A DNA stretch of 64,000 bases from Adineta vaga (Eukaryota > Rotifera), in NCBI GenBank assembly GCA_021613535.1, contig CP075497.1, positions 13,392,001 through 13,456,000 of the forward strand. Reading direction: 5' to 3'. Each line of letters begins with the position of its first letter. The first letter of the stretch is position 1. Below the pieces are notes generated by a model, which was not told the DNA's origin, made no database searches, and saw only the letters and a list, made by a program, of their open reading frames with translations. This document shows, one piece after another, positions 1 to 11,305 of this stretch. A program made the translations under genes and the position numbers.

Positions 1-2556
1 TTTGCAAATAAATCGTTTTTTCCATAGAAATACTAATAATGATAAAATCCAGATAATTGCAAATGTAAGAAATAATCCACTCATTGAATCAATTCCCATT
101 GCAGTAGACTCTTCCTCTGTTGCCGGACACGTGCGAGATTCGAACCATTTTACTCTTAAATTTTCCAACACACCTGCTTCTCTTAATGCTAAAATATTAA
201 CATCTAAATCTTTAGCATATAACCATTGTTTAGGTGTAACAATACCAATTACACCCTTATTAAAACCTTGTCCAACTATTGTTAAATTACAATAAATATT
301 ATTGGTAACATATTGTCCAGTAGGCATAGCTATGAAAGCAGCATCAATAGTATCCAAGAATAAACTATCGTATAAATGTTGTATATTTTTTATTGCATAA
401 AAATTTCGATTTCCATTAGAGACTTCTCGTAAGTAAAAATCTACATGAGCCGACCCTGAGAGAATACCAATACGATTAAATGAAATTTTTCCCTTTTTAA
501 TATCATCAAGGCCTTCAATAATACTTTGCGACTTCTTGATTGTTAAATCAGATGCTAAATTAGCAGTATAAGACGCCACTAAGACTAAACATAACAGATA
601 CAAACCAATAGTTAATAATCGTCCAGCAGCTGTTTTCACATGATAATCAACTCCATATCCCATTACTGTTCCAATTGAATACCATAAACTCATTACACCT
701 GCAGAAGGAATTGATCTTTCTTGTAATGAGTCATTATCATGTTTCTCTAATAGACAAAGTGAAATACTTGCTAAAACACATGCACCTAAAACCATTAACC
801 ATAGATTTGGTGAAAATGGTTTTAAATATGATAATAATTCAATCGTAGTAGCAGATTCTTTTCGCATTATAATACATAGTGCATGATCAAATATAGGACT
901 AGAAAATCCAGCAATTTCTCTTCGTGCACTAGTAATTGCGAGATCAGTAACGACAATATCATAAACACCATCGGCTGCTAACTGAACTAACTGAGTATAA
1001 GTCATATTTGACGGCGCTATTCGAATATCTGGAATAAATCCCATTCGACTACGTAGAAGTTCGATTAACTCAGGTAAATAACCAATTAATTTTGTTACAT
1101 TTTTTCCAGATGAATCTAGGATAGTATCTTGTTTTGTGAATGGTGGTGTTTCAAATACAGCAATCCGTAAAGTAACACCTGCAAGTTTTGCTTGATCCAT
1201 TGGAATAGTCAATGAATTACCGGGCCAACTGATAATATTCGCTCCTGCCAGTGAATATCCTGTCCAATCATATGGATATGCATATTTTAACACAGGAGTA
1301 AAAAGAATATCATTTGCACTGTATTGAATATTTTGTGCATAATAATATGAACCATTGATTCGATCAGTTGTATTTCCACTAAATCGTATAGGACCTGAAA
1401 CTCCAACAAACTCTATTGAATTAATTGTATTCAACATTGAATTAGAATGAATAAAGTGACGATCAAAACAATATGATGATCCAGTAAATGATAAACATGA
1501 CTGATTTTGAGTTGTGGCACAAAGCTTTTGTAATGATAGAATTAATGACCATGTAGCATCAAATGCAAATAATGCATATGGGTTGACTTTGGTTGGATCA
1601 GGCACTGTTTCTGGTTCATATTGTTGCCAAAGTTGATAGGCAGCATTTAACAATGTTGTATTGATTGGTGCATCAACGATACTTCCTGTAGCAGGTTCAA
1701 TACTCAACATACCAACTAATTTGTCATACAATGATCGATTAAATGAAGTAAGTGGAACAGTTCCACGAACTATCCAAGTAAATTGTGGACCAAGAACATC
1801 AGAATCAAGAGCATTTTGTAAAACTAATTGTGTAAATTGTGCTGAAACCCATAGAACAACAATTCGAGCTGCACTATTCCTTAACAAACTTTTTAAATCA
1901 CCTCTAATCTTTAATGTATCAATATCAAAGACAATCGAATTTTGAATAATGAGATTATATTTAGTAAATGTTTCACTCACAACCTTGAATCTACCGTCAC
2001 CCAATACATCATTTTGATAAATAATGATACATGATGTCCAATTATATCGAAGAAATAATTTAATAATCGCGTGTGCAGCTGTATTGTCTGAAGGAACTGT
2101 TCGATAAAAAGTGTGATAAGTATAACGATCTGAGAGAGCAGGATCAGTTACAGAATATGAAATAACAGGTATACCAATTTTTTTAGCGAAAGTAGCAACT
2201 TGATGAGCATCTTGAGAATATGCTGGACCAATAATACCAACAATGTTTGAAGAAGAAACTGCTTGACATGTTTGACTAAGAACATTAATTACATCTCCAT
2301 CAGTTTGTACTGATTGATATTGTATGAGTTGGCCTTCAATAGTGATATTATATTGTTGGGAAAGTATGATAGCTGCTTGAAACATCGCACGAGAATGAAC
2401 AGAGAATTCGGAAGTTTCATTTGCATTTCCTGCGTTTGGAAAAAGACCTAATAGTGTGGCATTAGAGGTGCTTGTTGGTGGCCATATTGCCATTGCATAA
2501 TATTGAATATGTAGAATGTAAAATAATAACCATCGAACGTAATAGGAATGTATCAT
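1..2556 (-). CDS. Ionotropic glutamate receptor-like channel, K+-filter-like pore (3' end outside window)
   Basis: I read one uninterrupted minus-strand frame of 852 codons from an ATG at 2556 to the window edge. The order of domains is that of an iGluR: a hydrophobic signal peptide (residues 1-21), an ANF/type-1 periplasmic-binding domain (about 45-400), ligand-binding lobe S1 (from about 460, with an Arg in the TSARREIAGFS stretch where iGluRs bind the ligand carboxylate), M1 (about 585-605), a pore loop, M3 carrying the hallmark SYTANLA (662-668), lobe S2 and M4 (about 823-845). The pore reads GTVMGYGVDY, so GYG (633-635) replaces the usual QQG-type Q/R site. A rotifer iGluR with a K+ selectivity signature is known (AvGluR1 of Adineta vaga), so this is probably a relative. 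It should be a plasma-membrane, ligand-gated cation channel; ligand and ion selectivity are inferred. The stop codon lies beyond base 1. Confidence 0.9.
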   Translation of the reverse strand, partial: MIHSYYVRWLLFYILHIQYYAMAIWPPTSTSNATLLGLFPNAGNANETSEFSVHSRAMFQAAIILSQQYNITIEGQLIQYQSVQTDGDVINVLSQTCQAVSSSNIVGIIGPAYSQDAHQVATFAKKIGIPVISYSVTDPALSDRYTYHTFYRTVPSDNTAAHAIIKLFLRYNWTSCIIIYQNDVLGDGRFKVVSETFTKYNLIIQNSIVFDIDTLKIRGDLKSLLRNSAARIVVLWVSAQFTQLVLQNALDSDVLGPQFTWIVRGTVPLTSFNRSLYDKLVGMLSIEPATGSIVDAPINTTLLNAAYQLWQQYEPETVPDPTKVNPYALFAFDATWSLILSLQKLCATTQNQSCLSFTGSSYCFDRHFIHSNSMLNTINSIEFVGVSGPIRFSGNTTDRINGSYYYAQNIQYSANDILFTPVLKYAYPYDWTGYSLAGANIISWPGNSLTIPMDQAKLAGVTLRIAVFETPPFTKQDTILDSSGKNVTKLIGYLPELIELLRSRMGFIPDIRIAPSNMTYTQLVQLAADGVYDIVVTDLAITSARREIAGFSSPIFDHALCIIMRKESATTIELLSYLKPFSPNLWLMVLGACVLASISLCLLEKHDNDSLQERSIPSAGVMSLWYSIGTVMGYGVDYHVKTAAGRLLTIGLYLLCLVLVASYTANLASDLTIKKSQSIIEGLDDIKKGKISFNRIGILSGSAHVDFYLREVSNGNRNFYAIKNIQHLYDSLFLDTIDAAFIAMPTGQYVTNNIYCNLTIVGQGFNKGVIGIVTPKQWLYAKDLDVNILALREAGVLENLRVKWFESRTCPATEEESTAMGIDSMSGLFLTFAIIWILSLLVFLWKKRFICK

Positions 2557-2654
2557 TATTATATTTGAGCGAATGAATTCAATGTATAAAAGTTTCATAT
2601 AAAAAACAAATCAAAAGACGCCATTTTTATTAGAATATGAAAATGTTTATTTGC

Positions 2655-2796
2655 TCATATAACCCGTAGTTGCATTATATGTGATTATTGTCAATAGAGT
2701 GTTTAATTCACTATGAAAATGAAAAAAAGATTTTTCATAGTAAATCAAGCATCTTATTGACGATAATCATATATAATCAAACCACGGGCTATATGA
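2655..2796. repeat. 142-bp imperfect palindrome (MITE/foldback-like)
   Basis: The left arm starts TCATATAACCCGTAGTT and the right arm, read on the other strand, starts TCATATAGCCCGTGGTT. The two stay nearly identical for about 60 bp up to ACTATGAAAA, around a short A/T centre near 2728. No ORF lies inside. It sits upstream of the glutamate receptor start and looks like a non-autonomous foldback element. Confidence 0.7.
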
Positions 2797-3340
2797 ATGA
2801 TTTTGCCTCATTTAACATGAATAACACATTAAGATGTTTACCAAGCAATATTTTCGAATATTAAATGATTCAAAAGTAAATAATAACGAATAAAATGATA
2901 TTCCATTATCAATCCAATAATAAAAATAACAAAAAATGCTGTAAAACACTCGATATTACCAATAAATAAATCAATAAGCATGAAGAAAGATGCAGTTGTA
3001 TGCAAGTTCACCACGGTATGTAAAACTGCATTTATCCATAATATTCATCTCCAGCAAAATAATTACAACAGATATCTCTGAAGTATTTTAAATACATCTT
3101 TTATATCAAGAAAAAATATATTTCTAACGTTAAATGTGTAATTGTACTGTTTAATTTAGTTGAAATATATTTACAGCACAAACTGTCAAATTTCAATTTC
3201 TATCATGTGAGCAATCATAGCAATAGCTGTGAATCAGATTGAAATTACAGTAGAATTAGTTTTTATATCTTTTTTTGTATTGAACAAAAGAAGAATTTGA
3301 CCAAGACAAGATAGTAAATCAGTAAATGTTGTTAATGAAA
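2797..3340. other. AT-rich intergenic stretch
   Basis: I see no convincing coding frame, RNA gene or repeat here. Confidence 0.4.
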
Positions 3341-3341
3341 G

Positions 3342-4244
3342 TTATAATGATTCATATAGATTAGGAAAACGAGCAAAATAATACATTTTGTCGCTTTTGT
3401 ACAAACAATCTTTTTCAATGACATTGTTAGCATATACATAATCATATTCATCGTCTGACATATGATCATAGATTATATGTTCATTGATGTATGTTTTGGA
3501 TTTGAAAGTTATAGTATCGTAATACGTATCTTGCAATGATTGTACCTTTAATATATGTAAATTTTGTGATTCAATGTAAAAAATAGTTTTAATTAGACCA
3601 TATTTTGTAACATTCTGATATTTATAAACTACACAAGCATTTGTAAATGTAGTTGATTTGGAGCAGGTCAGTGTTGAAAGAACTGAACCATTATGTACAA
3701 CTATAGAAATATGGAAAATGAATGATTTATGATGATGAATTAATTTATATTGAAAATCAATATATATATATATATGTGTAGATCTCAAAATAACAAATGC
3801 TTACTTGATTTCACAAGTTTCACATCGCCTCTTATTATGAAGCCTTTATTCAATGAATTTAAGTCTTGTATAGATATGGATTCGTTTGACATACGTTGTT
3901 TATTCATAGAAATCTTTCCTGACTTCACATATTCAACAGGTGGAACTAGTTCCGATGATATACAATGATGGTTTGATATGTAATAAGCTTTGGTAAATAA
4001 TCCAAGATTTATTGATAATTCAGTACCAGTTCGTTTTGTTCCATGAATTGATAAAGATCAACAACCTAATCATAAATATAAAACAAACAAAAACAATAAG
4101 ATAAATCTTTTATTTATATATATACTTACCAACGACACTTTCATAATTAAACGTACTATAATTAGACAGAGGACTAAAATCTTCTGTTGTTGTAACAAAC
4201 GGTGAGGATATGAGTGTGGAAATAACTACCATTACTAGTTTCAT
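3342..4244 (-). pseudogene. Secreted/hypothetical protein gene, three exons, probably disrupted
   Basis: Exon 1 (4131-4244) starts at an ATG with a signal-peptide-like MKLVMVVISTLISSPF and ends at a GTAAGT donor. Exon 2 (3805-4065) and exon 3 (3342-3700) join in frame through a donor at 3804 (GTAAGC) and an acceptor ending CTATAG. The joined product would be an acidic, Tyr/Ser-rich protein of about 240 residues that I do not recognise. The only clear acceptor for exon 2 places an in-frame TGA two codons after the junction, and I found no alternative splice that avoids a stop. So this is either a recent pseudogene or exon 2 begins at a non-canonical acceptor. Confidence 0.35.
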
Positions 4245-4839
4245 CTCAGCTACGAGGATCTACGGATGGTTTGTATTTTCAACGATCAAAGATCATTAGA
4301 GAATTTTAAATCTAACTATTACAAAATTTTAAACAAATTTCTGCAATGTGGCCTGATTGTTATGTACTTCAAATGAACACAAATATTTTCTCAATAGATC
4401 GATAGAATGTTACTTGGTATGGATGTGCTTGAGGTGCGATATCATGTTTGAAGAAGAATCTTAGTTTAGTGGTTAACAGAAATACTGCCAGAACGAAAGA
4501 GAGTTGAATAATATCCTGAAAATTGCTTAAGGGACGTGTGATATTGCTTCCAAATTCTGTGATGAAAAATAATTAAAAACTAAAATAATTATTTGCATCC
4601 CGTATATATCTGACAAGATCTATATGAATAACAAGTCATTGATGTCTTTTTTATCTGAAGACAGAGGATTTTAAATATTGATTTATTCTTTAATGGAAGA
4701 AAGAAAGAAAAAAGTATTTGCGATTTAGTTGCACAAGAAAAAGTGAAAACATGTTCAATCACACCCATATAACTACCAATTATTTGCTCCTTGTTAAACG
4801 CGTCAAATAGGAGCAAATGGTCGGTTCAAATTGTGACAC

Positions 4840-4990
4840 CAAACGAGATCATATGCACGACTATATCATCGTTCGGGATTACTACAAATTGGACAAATCA
4901 TATTGAGTTTTGTTTCACCATGAATAATAAAAAATGTTTCAATTCGATAACGTAAGAGTTTTGAACAACTCTCTGGTACTCAATAAATAT
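4840..4990 (-). pseudogene. Cys-containing (MICPICSNP) gene remnant
   Basis: The minus strand reads TFFIIHGETKLNMICPICSN, then PER, a TGA at 4866-4868, then YSRAYDLVWCHN. The CPIC and WCH residues suggest a zinc-binding fragment. Neither end has a start or splice site, so it is a decayed piece of an unknown gene. Confidence 0.3.
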
Positions 4991-5036
4991 ATGAGGATCA
5001 TTTGAATAAAATCGTCAATATGTGATGTAGCTAGTC

Positions 5037-5404
5037 GATCATCTACTCCTTTAAAACGGCACGAAGAAGCACCAAAGAATAGAGGCACATCACCGGATCC
5101 AACTTTATCAGAACAGAAGATAGCATCAGCATTATCGTCTAAACGAGAAGGAGAAAAACAAGATCAAATAGTAAGATGAATATTTGGTTAATATGAATTT
5201 GAACATATAGCTGAATGATTACTTTTTGTTGTACAAGATACGCTACTGGTAACAGCAAATAGTCAATTCTTCTATTCACCAATGTATCGAAGATATTTTG
5301 GTTTAACACCTCCTAATCCTCGATTATGTAATCCTCGTCTACTCGAGGACTACATTGATTGGTATCTTAATGTCTATTTGGAAGAAGAACTTCTATGGAA
5401 ATGG
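5037..5404 (+). pseudogene. Two-exon gene remnant, unknown family
   Basis: The plus strand has a charged stretch (SSTPLKRHEEAPKNRGTSPD, then ASALSSKREGEKQD), an intron-like GTAAGA...TACAAG segment, and a second coding-looking stretch (QFFYSPMYRRYFGLTPPNPR ... DYIDWYLNVYLEEELLWKWV) that ends at a GTATGA donor. The reading phases across the intron do not agree, so the fragment is probably broken. I do not recognise the family. Confidence 0.35.
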
Positions 5405-5642
5405 GTATGATGAAAGGAATTTTAAAAATAGGAAAATCGTAAAACTAACCAACAGAAAAACATATAAATAATTATGTTTCTTTTATTCATAAAAGAATAA
5501 ACATTGATTTATACTAGATTTCAGTTGGTCGTGGTAGCTCATGTGTATTTGTCTTGAAATGAGGACGATACGACAGTATTTTTATTCGTATATAATATAG
5601 TCAATATGTTCTATGTGAATATTATATGATACTGCGTACATA

Positions 5643-5700
5643 AAGCCACCTGAAGAGGTCTTTGAGCAAGGTCGAAACCTCAAGATAATATTGACATGCA
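5643..5700 (+). ncRNA. Hammerhead-ribozyme-like core (partial)
   Basis: CTGAAGA (5650-5656) fits the hammerhead box CUGANGA. It is followed by a 6-bp helix II, GGTCTT paired with AAGGTC (two G-U pairs) around loop TGAGC (5657-5673), and then GAAA (5674-5677). I cannot see a clear helix I or the NUH cleavage site. Penelope-like elements are known to carry minimal hammerheads, and a Penelope-like RT fragment lies just downstream on the other strand. Confidence 0.4.
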
Positions 5701-5741
5701 TAAACTGTTTGTTTAACTATGACTGACAGTGAAGATTGGTT

Positions 5742-6519
5742 TCAGTCGCTAAGCACTATAGTTAATGTAAGAAGGGAACCCATAGCTCCCCCTCTTATTT
5801 GATGATAATATTGATTATTGTAAAAGTAGTTATTGTTTATAACAAATCGAGCCAAACGAATAATAGCTTCAGCTTTTAAACCGTCGATTTGTTTAATATT
5901 TAAATAATCTAATATTTTCTTTAAAGATAATACACCTTCAACTTGTGGAATCATAGTATAAAGATCAGCCACGTCAATGGTACATAAGATTGTTTCTTGT
6001 TTTAAATTAGTTGAAGACCAATGTTTAACTTGTTTAAGTAATTCATAACCAGAAGTAACTGTTATTTTCTTGGCCATTTGATCAAATAATGGTCTTAATA
6101 AAGTGTGGAGAAACTTGGAGATTTCTATTGTTGGATGATTTAATCCAGATATAATTGGTCGAAGTGATGTTCCTGGCTGGTGTGCTTTTGGAAGATAATA
6201 GAGATGAGCTAATTCAGCTTCATCTACTTTAACACACAGTTGTTCATATTGCTTTTGAATAAGCCATTTAGCCAAACATAAATCTAATAAATATTTATTG
6301 ATACCAATAATGAGATCAGGTAATGAATTTTTAGTACCAATACATTGATAAGCTTGAGTCTTCCTTAATGTAATATTGATTAATCGAAATTTATATTTTG
6401 ATCCTTTTACTGTTCGATGATAATTTTTCTTATGAGGGTGAGAGTGAGATCGGCTGCCATGACTGGTTTCACGTCGGCTAAGACGCTTAACGAATGGCTT
6501 ATCTATTTCGAATTCTTGT
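5742..6519 (-). mobile_element. Penelope-like retroelement: truncated reverse transcriptase
   Basis: The minus-strand frame is open from about 6519 to the stop at 5742 with no obvious ATG. It contains RT motifs of Penelope-like elements: HLYYLPKAHQPG and LRPIISGLNHPTIEISKFLH (motifs 1-2), TILCTIDVADLYTMIP (motif A, catalytic Asp) and YYHQIRGGAMGSLLTLT (motif B). It stops right after motif B, so the YxDD box, the thumb and any GIY-YIG nuclease are missing. It is a dead fragment. Hammerhead-like remnants lie at both ends on the same strand. Bdelloids carry telomere-associated Penelope-like (Athena) elements, but which subgroup this belongs to cannot be decided here. Confidence 0.8.
6455..6506 (-). 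ncRNA. Degenerate hammerhead-like motif upstream of the RT fragment
   Basis: On the RT strand, helix I is GCCAT/ATGGC, helix II is GCGTC/GACGT around TTAGCC, followed by GAAACCAGTC-AT, which gives a 2-bp helix III and a GUC cleavage triplet. The 7-nt CUGANGA box is mutated (TCGTTAA). A related CTTAGC..GAC.TGAAACC sequence recurs at about 5715-5752, past the other end of the RT, like a pseudo-LTR pair. Confidence 0.4.
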
Positions 6520-6885
6520 TAAAATTGACAAAGGAATTGATTTGTAATGTTTTGTTGATATTATAATTAAGACTGATTTTAGATAAGAAAGAGAGGACTA
6601 CTGCAAAGATCATATTGAAAAAAGTTTTATCTCAAACAGAAATAAAAGACAAGAGATTCAAGCTTTCGTGTTCGAACTAAACACATCATCAATAGTGACC
6701 TTGTGACATATCTATTAAGTTAAATGAGTATTTTAATATAAATTAAGGAGATATAAACAAAAAGTATGAATGTTAATCTAGTTGATGTTTTTGATGTTAT
6801 AAATATTATTGTTCTTATTCTTATTATTTTCGTTTCTGTTATTTATTATTTTTTTATACTATTTATACATTTTTTAGGGTGTAGG

Positions 6886-6923
6886 TGTAATGAACGATTG
6901 AACACCTGCGTCCATCCTTTGAG
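6886..6923. repeat. G-rich/C-rich palindromic element (hairpin family copy)
   Basis: The left arm AGGGTGTAGGTGT faces ACACCTGCGTCCATCCTTT. A second C-rich arm (CACACATTCACACACATCCTC, about 7082-7102) may close a longer element of about 220 bp. Confidence 0.45.
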
Positions 6924-7192
6924 GTCTGTAGACAGGAAGGTAATTACTTTGTTCCGTATTTTCGTCGGGAACAGAAGAGGGACTTTCAAAAATGACCTTT
7001 CGGAGATAAAGTTTAAGAAAACTCATTCTTCGAGATCTTTTTATTTTTGATTAATCTCTTGAACATCCTGATTTTACGGCACACATTCACACACATCCTC
7101 ACCATCACCTTCATATTAATACAGTCAATCTTTCCAGATCAATTAAGAGTCTAGTTTAATATAGCCATATTCAGCACGACAGAAAACAATTG

Positions 7193-8531
7193 ATGTGGTG
7201 GACTAGATTAAAAACATTCGTGCGTACGTATAATGCTTTTCCTGAGCGTGAAGATCATGCTATTGATGAATATCAAACTCGAACACAGATTCTTTCTACT
7301 CGAATCTATATTATTGCACTACTGGTATGTCTACTTGCACTCGTCCTTACAAAATCGTTTGCTTTTAACACGACGAATCCTGTCACTCTCGAGTATCCCT
7401 CACTTCAACAATTCAATGCATTAGATAATCCACAATGTTCATGCTCAAATGTTGCCATTCCCTATTCGGCATTTATTTCATTTGAGCCCCGACTGCATTC
7501 GGTTTGCTCCAGTGATTTTGTAACAAGTCAATGGATTGAATTCATCAGTCAAAAAGATTACTCTACCTTCTATTGGCCTTTTGATTTTCGTGCAACGGGA
7601 AGCGTTCAATTTCAAGCTCTCGCTTCTTTCTGTAATCTTTCACGAGTATTCATTGAGCAAAATCTGGCAAAATTTCTTACGACTCAACTGATTAATGTAA
7701 ACGTCATTTCATCATCAGTTCTACAATTTCAAATAAATGTAGTTGTCAATGAATTTAAAGTGAGCGTTGTAGACATATTTTATCGTCAACGGTACTTGAC
7801 CGAACAGATGATTATAAACAACCTGTGTTATTCTAGTCTAGAAACAGGACTCGTAGTTTTCGCTGGTAAGGGAGTCAATGGATTTGGAGCTGGCAGTACT
7901 ATTCTCAGATACCAACAGACAATTAGCTCTCCTCTCTGCTCATGTCGCTTACAAACTTGTCACGTTTTGTCTGGCATATACGATCCAATCAAAGAAATTC
8001 AACTATATCCTGACATTTTCATTTTGCGACCCTATCAGACGAATTTGCAAATGTTTATACCAGGGCTAATTTCTTCATGTTATCCCTCGCAGTCATTACT
8101 GTTTTCAACACTCGAATGTTTTTACGAGCAATCATGTGTGAACAACTTAACTTCGTTCATTCCTTATGTCACTGTCAATAATCATTCTCGTCCTTATTTT
8201 ACGGCGTTACAACTGCCAACCAATAATACCGACAACCAGCCAGAGAACAGAACAGTTAGAGCCCTTGTTAATAATTTGATGCTTGAAACATGGACAGCGA
8301 CCAATATATCACACGAAAACTATTTTGTCACATGTGCTCCATCTGCTTGTATCTATTACGTTACTAAACGAAACGATTTCTTTGATGTTTTTACAACATT
8401 TGTTAGTTTCTATGGTGGTTTAACTATTGCTTTACGTCTGTTGGTACCGTCTATAGTCAAAAGATTCCGACGACGACAACAACAACAAAAAGTAGAATTA
8501 CAGTCGCCATCAACATCAATGCTAAATTTCG
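7193..8531 (+). CDS. Gene A, unit 1: 2-TM Cys-rich protein unit
   Basis: The ATG at 7193 begins a cytoplasmic N-terminus, TM1 (about residues 38-58), a Cys-rich glycosylated ectodomain and TM2 near FTTFVSFYGGLTIALRLLVP, followed by a basic tail. Conserved family marks are NPQCSCSNVAIPY, HSVCSSDFV, ASFCNLS, STLECFYEQSC and CAPSACIYY just before TM2. Read straight through it stops at 8557. However, a donor at 8532 (TTCG|GTAAAT) and an acceptor ending 8817 (TTTTCAG) join it in the right phase to unit 2, so I read it as the first third of a longer protein. Two TMs with a large disulfide-rich ectodomain is the topology of trimeric channels such as DEG/ENaC/ASIC, but I see no secure sequence homology. 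I do not recognise the family. Confidence 0.75.
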
Positions 8532-8817
8532 GTAAATATCAAGCGCTAGAGAACTAAATAATTCTCCATAAAAAAAATTCAGCAATAATTATTAAATGTT
8601 TTTAGTCATTCTCAAGTATTCTTCGAGCACAGTTATGTTATAGCATCAAAGGCCATTCGTTTTTTGTGCTAGTAGCTTGTGAACATTTCTAAGAGAGAAA
8701 CTATTTTTCTTCAAGTTCTTAAACAAAAATCCTTAAAAGCTCAGTTTCAATCTTAAAATGGTATCTTTTCCTTTTAAGTGGAGAATCTACTAACATTTGT
8801 CTTCTGAAACTTTTCAG

Positions 8818-10667
8818 GTGTAATTCATCGGTGTGCACTGATTGCTAAAACGAAAGAATTTTTTGTTACTCTCAGCATATTTCGTAAACCTCAAGACGAT
8901 CCGGCCGATGCTCAACTTGTTCTGGATCAACGTCTGTCGACACGTCTCTTCTTTTCCTTCTACTTACTGCTCTCTCTATATTTGTTACGTATTCTTTTGC
9001 TACAGTCGAAAATCGACAAGAAACTCTTCTTCAACCTACTGAAAAGCAAGTGATTAGTCTTCAAAAACTTTATCCCATCTCTCTCTCATGTCTTTGCTCT
9101 CATACTTCGATGACATACAATGTGCTCGTTTCAATGGAACCATACTATCATCAAATATGCTCAAGTGCCTTCGTCGATAACTCATGGATCAAGTACGTTA
9201 CTGCATTTAACATTCGAAATGTTACACCCGGTCTTGTGGCTGCTGATTTCCGGCTTTCAGCTAGTAGCTTTTTTCAATTATTGCAGACATTATGTGTCTT
9301 TGCTCAACAAACAACGAAAGTTAGCCAACAGATTTTCTTGCAAACAGAATTGATAAGTACGCAAGTTATTGAACAATCACTGTTTGAAGCGAAGATGCAA
9401 ACGGCCATTCGTGAATGGCAAACAGCAACAATAAATACCTTTATACGTGATCAACAGCTTATTCGTGCCATTTTCCAAGGAAATCAAATCTTAGCCGGTT
9501 ACAGTGGAAGTTTTAATTTAGTAAGATTAACTAGAATATAGAAATTCTTATGGAAGATTACACTACCTTCGCTATTTTAGAACTACTTATCAACTGGTCA
9601 AGTGTTTCCATCCCCAGCATATATTGCAATGCAACCGTACAAGAATACAAAATATCAGAGAGTAAGACCAAACATTCTTTTATTTTTTTTTTCTATTCTT
9701 TTATTCACTAATCGTTCGTAATAATGTATTTCTGCATTCCCTACAAAAGCTGAATCTTTTCACTCCAAAAATATAGGCGTCTGCCAAATTTTTTTGTGGA
9801 TTCTACTGTTCGATACAACATAGAACTCGGCAAAATGATTCTGCCATCTGAAGGATAGATGTGAGTGTCGATCTCGTATTCACACTAACATCCACATCCT
9901 CCATGGCGTGGAGATAGTGATATTCTTAAGTAATGACAGAGTGCGCATGAGCTTCGCCACCAGTAACGTGCCGGTTTACTCTGATTTATTCGATGCTAGT
10001 TTAATGGGCATATTTGTCCAATACAAATTTGAATAAGAGCGGCTCTCAGTGCTTTTGAAAGAGTTTTAGAAGCATTCGTACTCAAGATTTAGTGTCGAAA
10101 ATATTGTAAAAGCAATCTATTGTAGAATAGTACTGTGTGTCAATGTGCTACTGATCAGACATGTAGATCGGAGTCATGTTTTATAAACTTCAACAGTAGC
10201 AACGACATTATATTTGTGTACGTATTGCCGGGCATATATGTGGGATGTTATCAGATCAACAGTCTGTTTCAATCGACACTCGAATGTTTCTACAATCAAA
10301 CGTGTCTCAACATGATACAACTCAATTCTGGATATTCTATCAATGAATCCCAATTTCCTCTTCTTAATTCAACTTCGAATATAATCAATGAAACAGTAAG
10401 AAATACTTTCTTTCTTCCTAATTTTTCATGTATATTCCTAGATCGAATCGATTGTCAATCGCTTGATGATCGATAATTGGCGAACAACTGTCAATTTTTC
10501 CGCCTATTTTAAGTCTTGTGCTCCGTCATTTTGCACTTACCAATATACACAACATCATAGTTTCACCTATGTGATTCTTACTGTTGTCGGCATCTTCGGT
10601 GGACCAATAACAGCATTAAAATTTTCCGTTCCAATCGCCGTTCGAATCTTTCGCACGATGAAAACAG
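8818..10667 (+). CDS. Gene A, unit 2: 2-TM Cys-rich unit, four exons, one frameshift
   Basis: The exons are 8818-9520, 9581-9661, 10126-10395 and 10442-10667, all with GT/AG borders and matching phases. The unit repeats the family plan: N-tail, TM1, SLSCLCSHTSMTY, YYHQICSSAFV, QTLCVFAQQ, VCQCATDQTC, STLECFYNQTC, SCAPSFCTYQY, then TM2 with GIFGGPITALKF. The exception is in TM1: near 8938-8960 the frame shifts by one base, and the N-tail frame runs to a TGA at about 9052 unless it is corrected. This is either a young disabling mutation or an assembly error in the T/C run. The last exon ends in ACAG|GTACTG and joins unit 3 in phase. It is closest to the middle unit of gene B. Confidence 0.6.
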
Positions 10668-11305
10668 GTACTGACAACGAAGTGTGTATTTATGTTGTGT
10701 GGAAAATGTGTATTTGACATGAAATTGTTTGAGATAAAGATCTTAACTTGATGTTAGTGTTAGAATTGCAGAAAAAGTGCGCTGAATGCTTTGACATTAA
10801 GGTCCAATTATTATTATTATTAGCATACCCATAATGTTGATGAATTATTAGACAAAAAGAGTGATAGTTTGCATCATTCTGTTTTAGAATTCGATTTTCA
10901 CTGACAGATCGTCGTCTTTCTGTTTGGAGGAACCAACAATGCTAGTATTATGCTAAAACTGATATACCATTAATGTCAAAGTATTAGATCAATTTTTTAA
11001 TGCCAAAAAGAACAATGACCCAACATATATGAGAACTTGAACGTGCATCTTCATCTATTTGTGGAAATGTCACAGCTTCAGCAGAAAATCTCGTATCTTT
11101 GGAGTATAAAGAGAGAGCGCGTCTGCTAACTTTCATACAGTATAACTCCACTCGAAACAAAAAGCATTCAATTATTTTTAATTCTAATACAAATGTATCT
11201 GCATTTCGTCAACATTGATACTTTAGTAATACGCCTAGTTAAAAATACACTTCCGATGGTTCATCTTTCTTTCCTTTTAAAAGCTATCAATTTCTATTTT
11301 AACAG

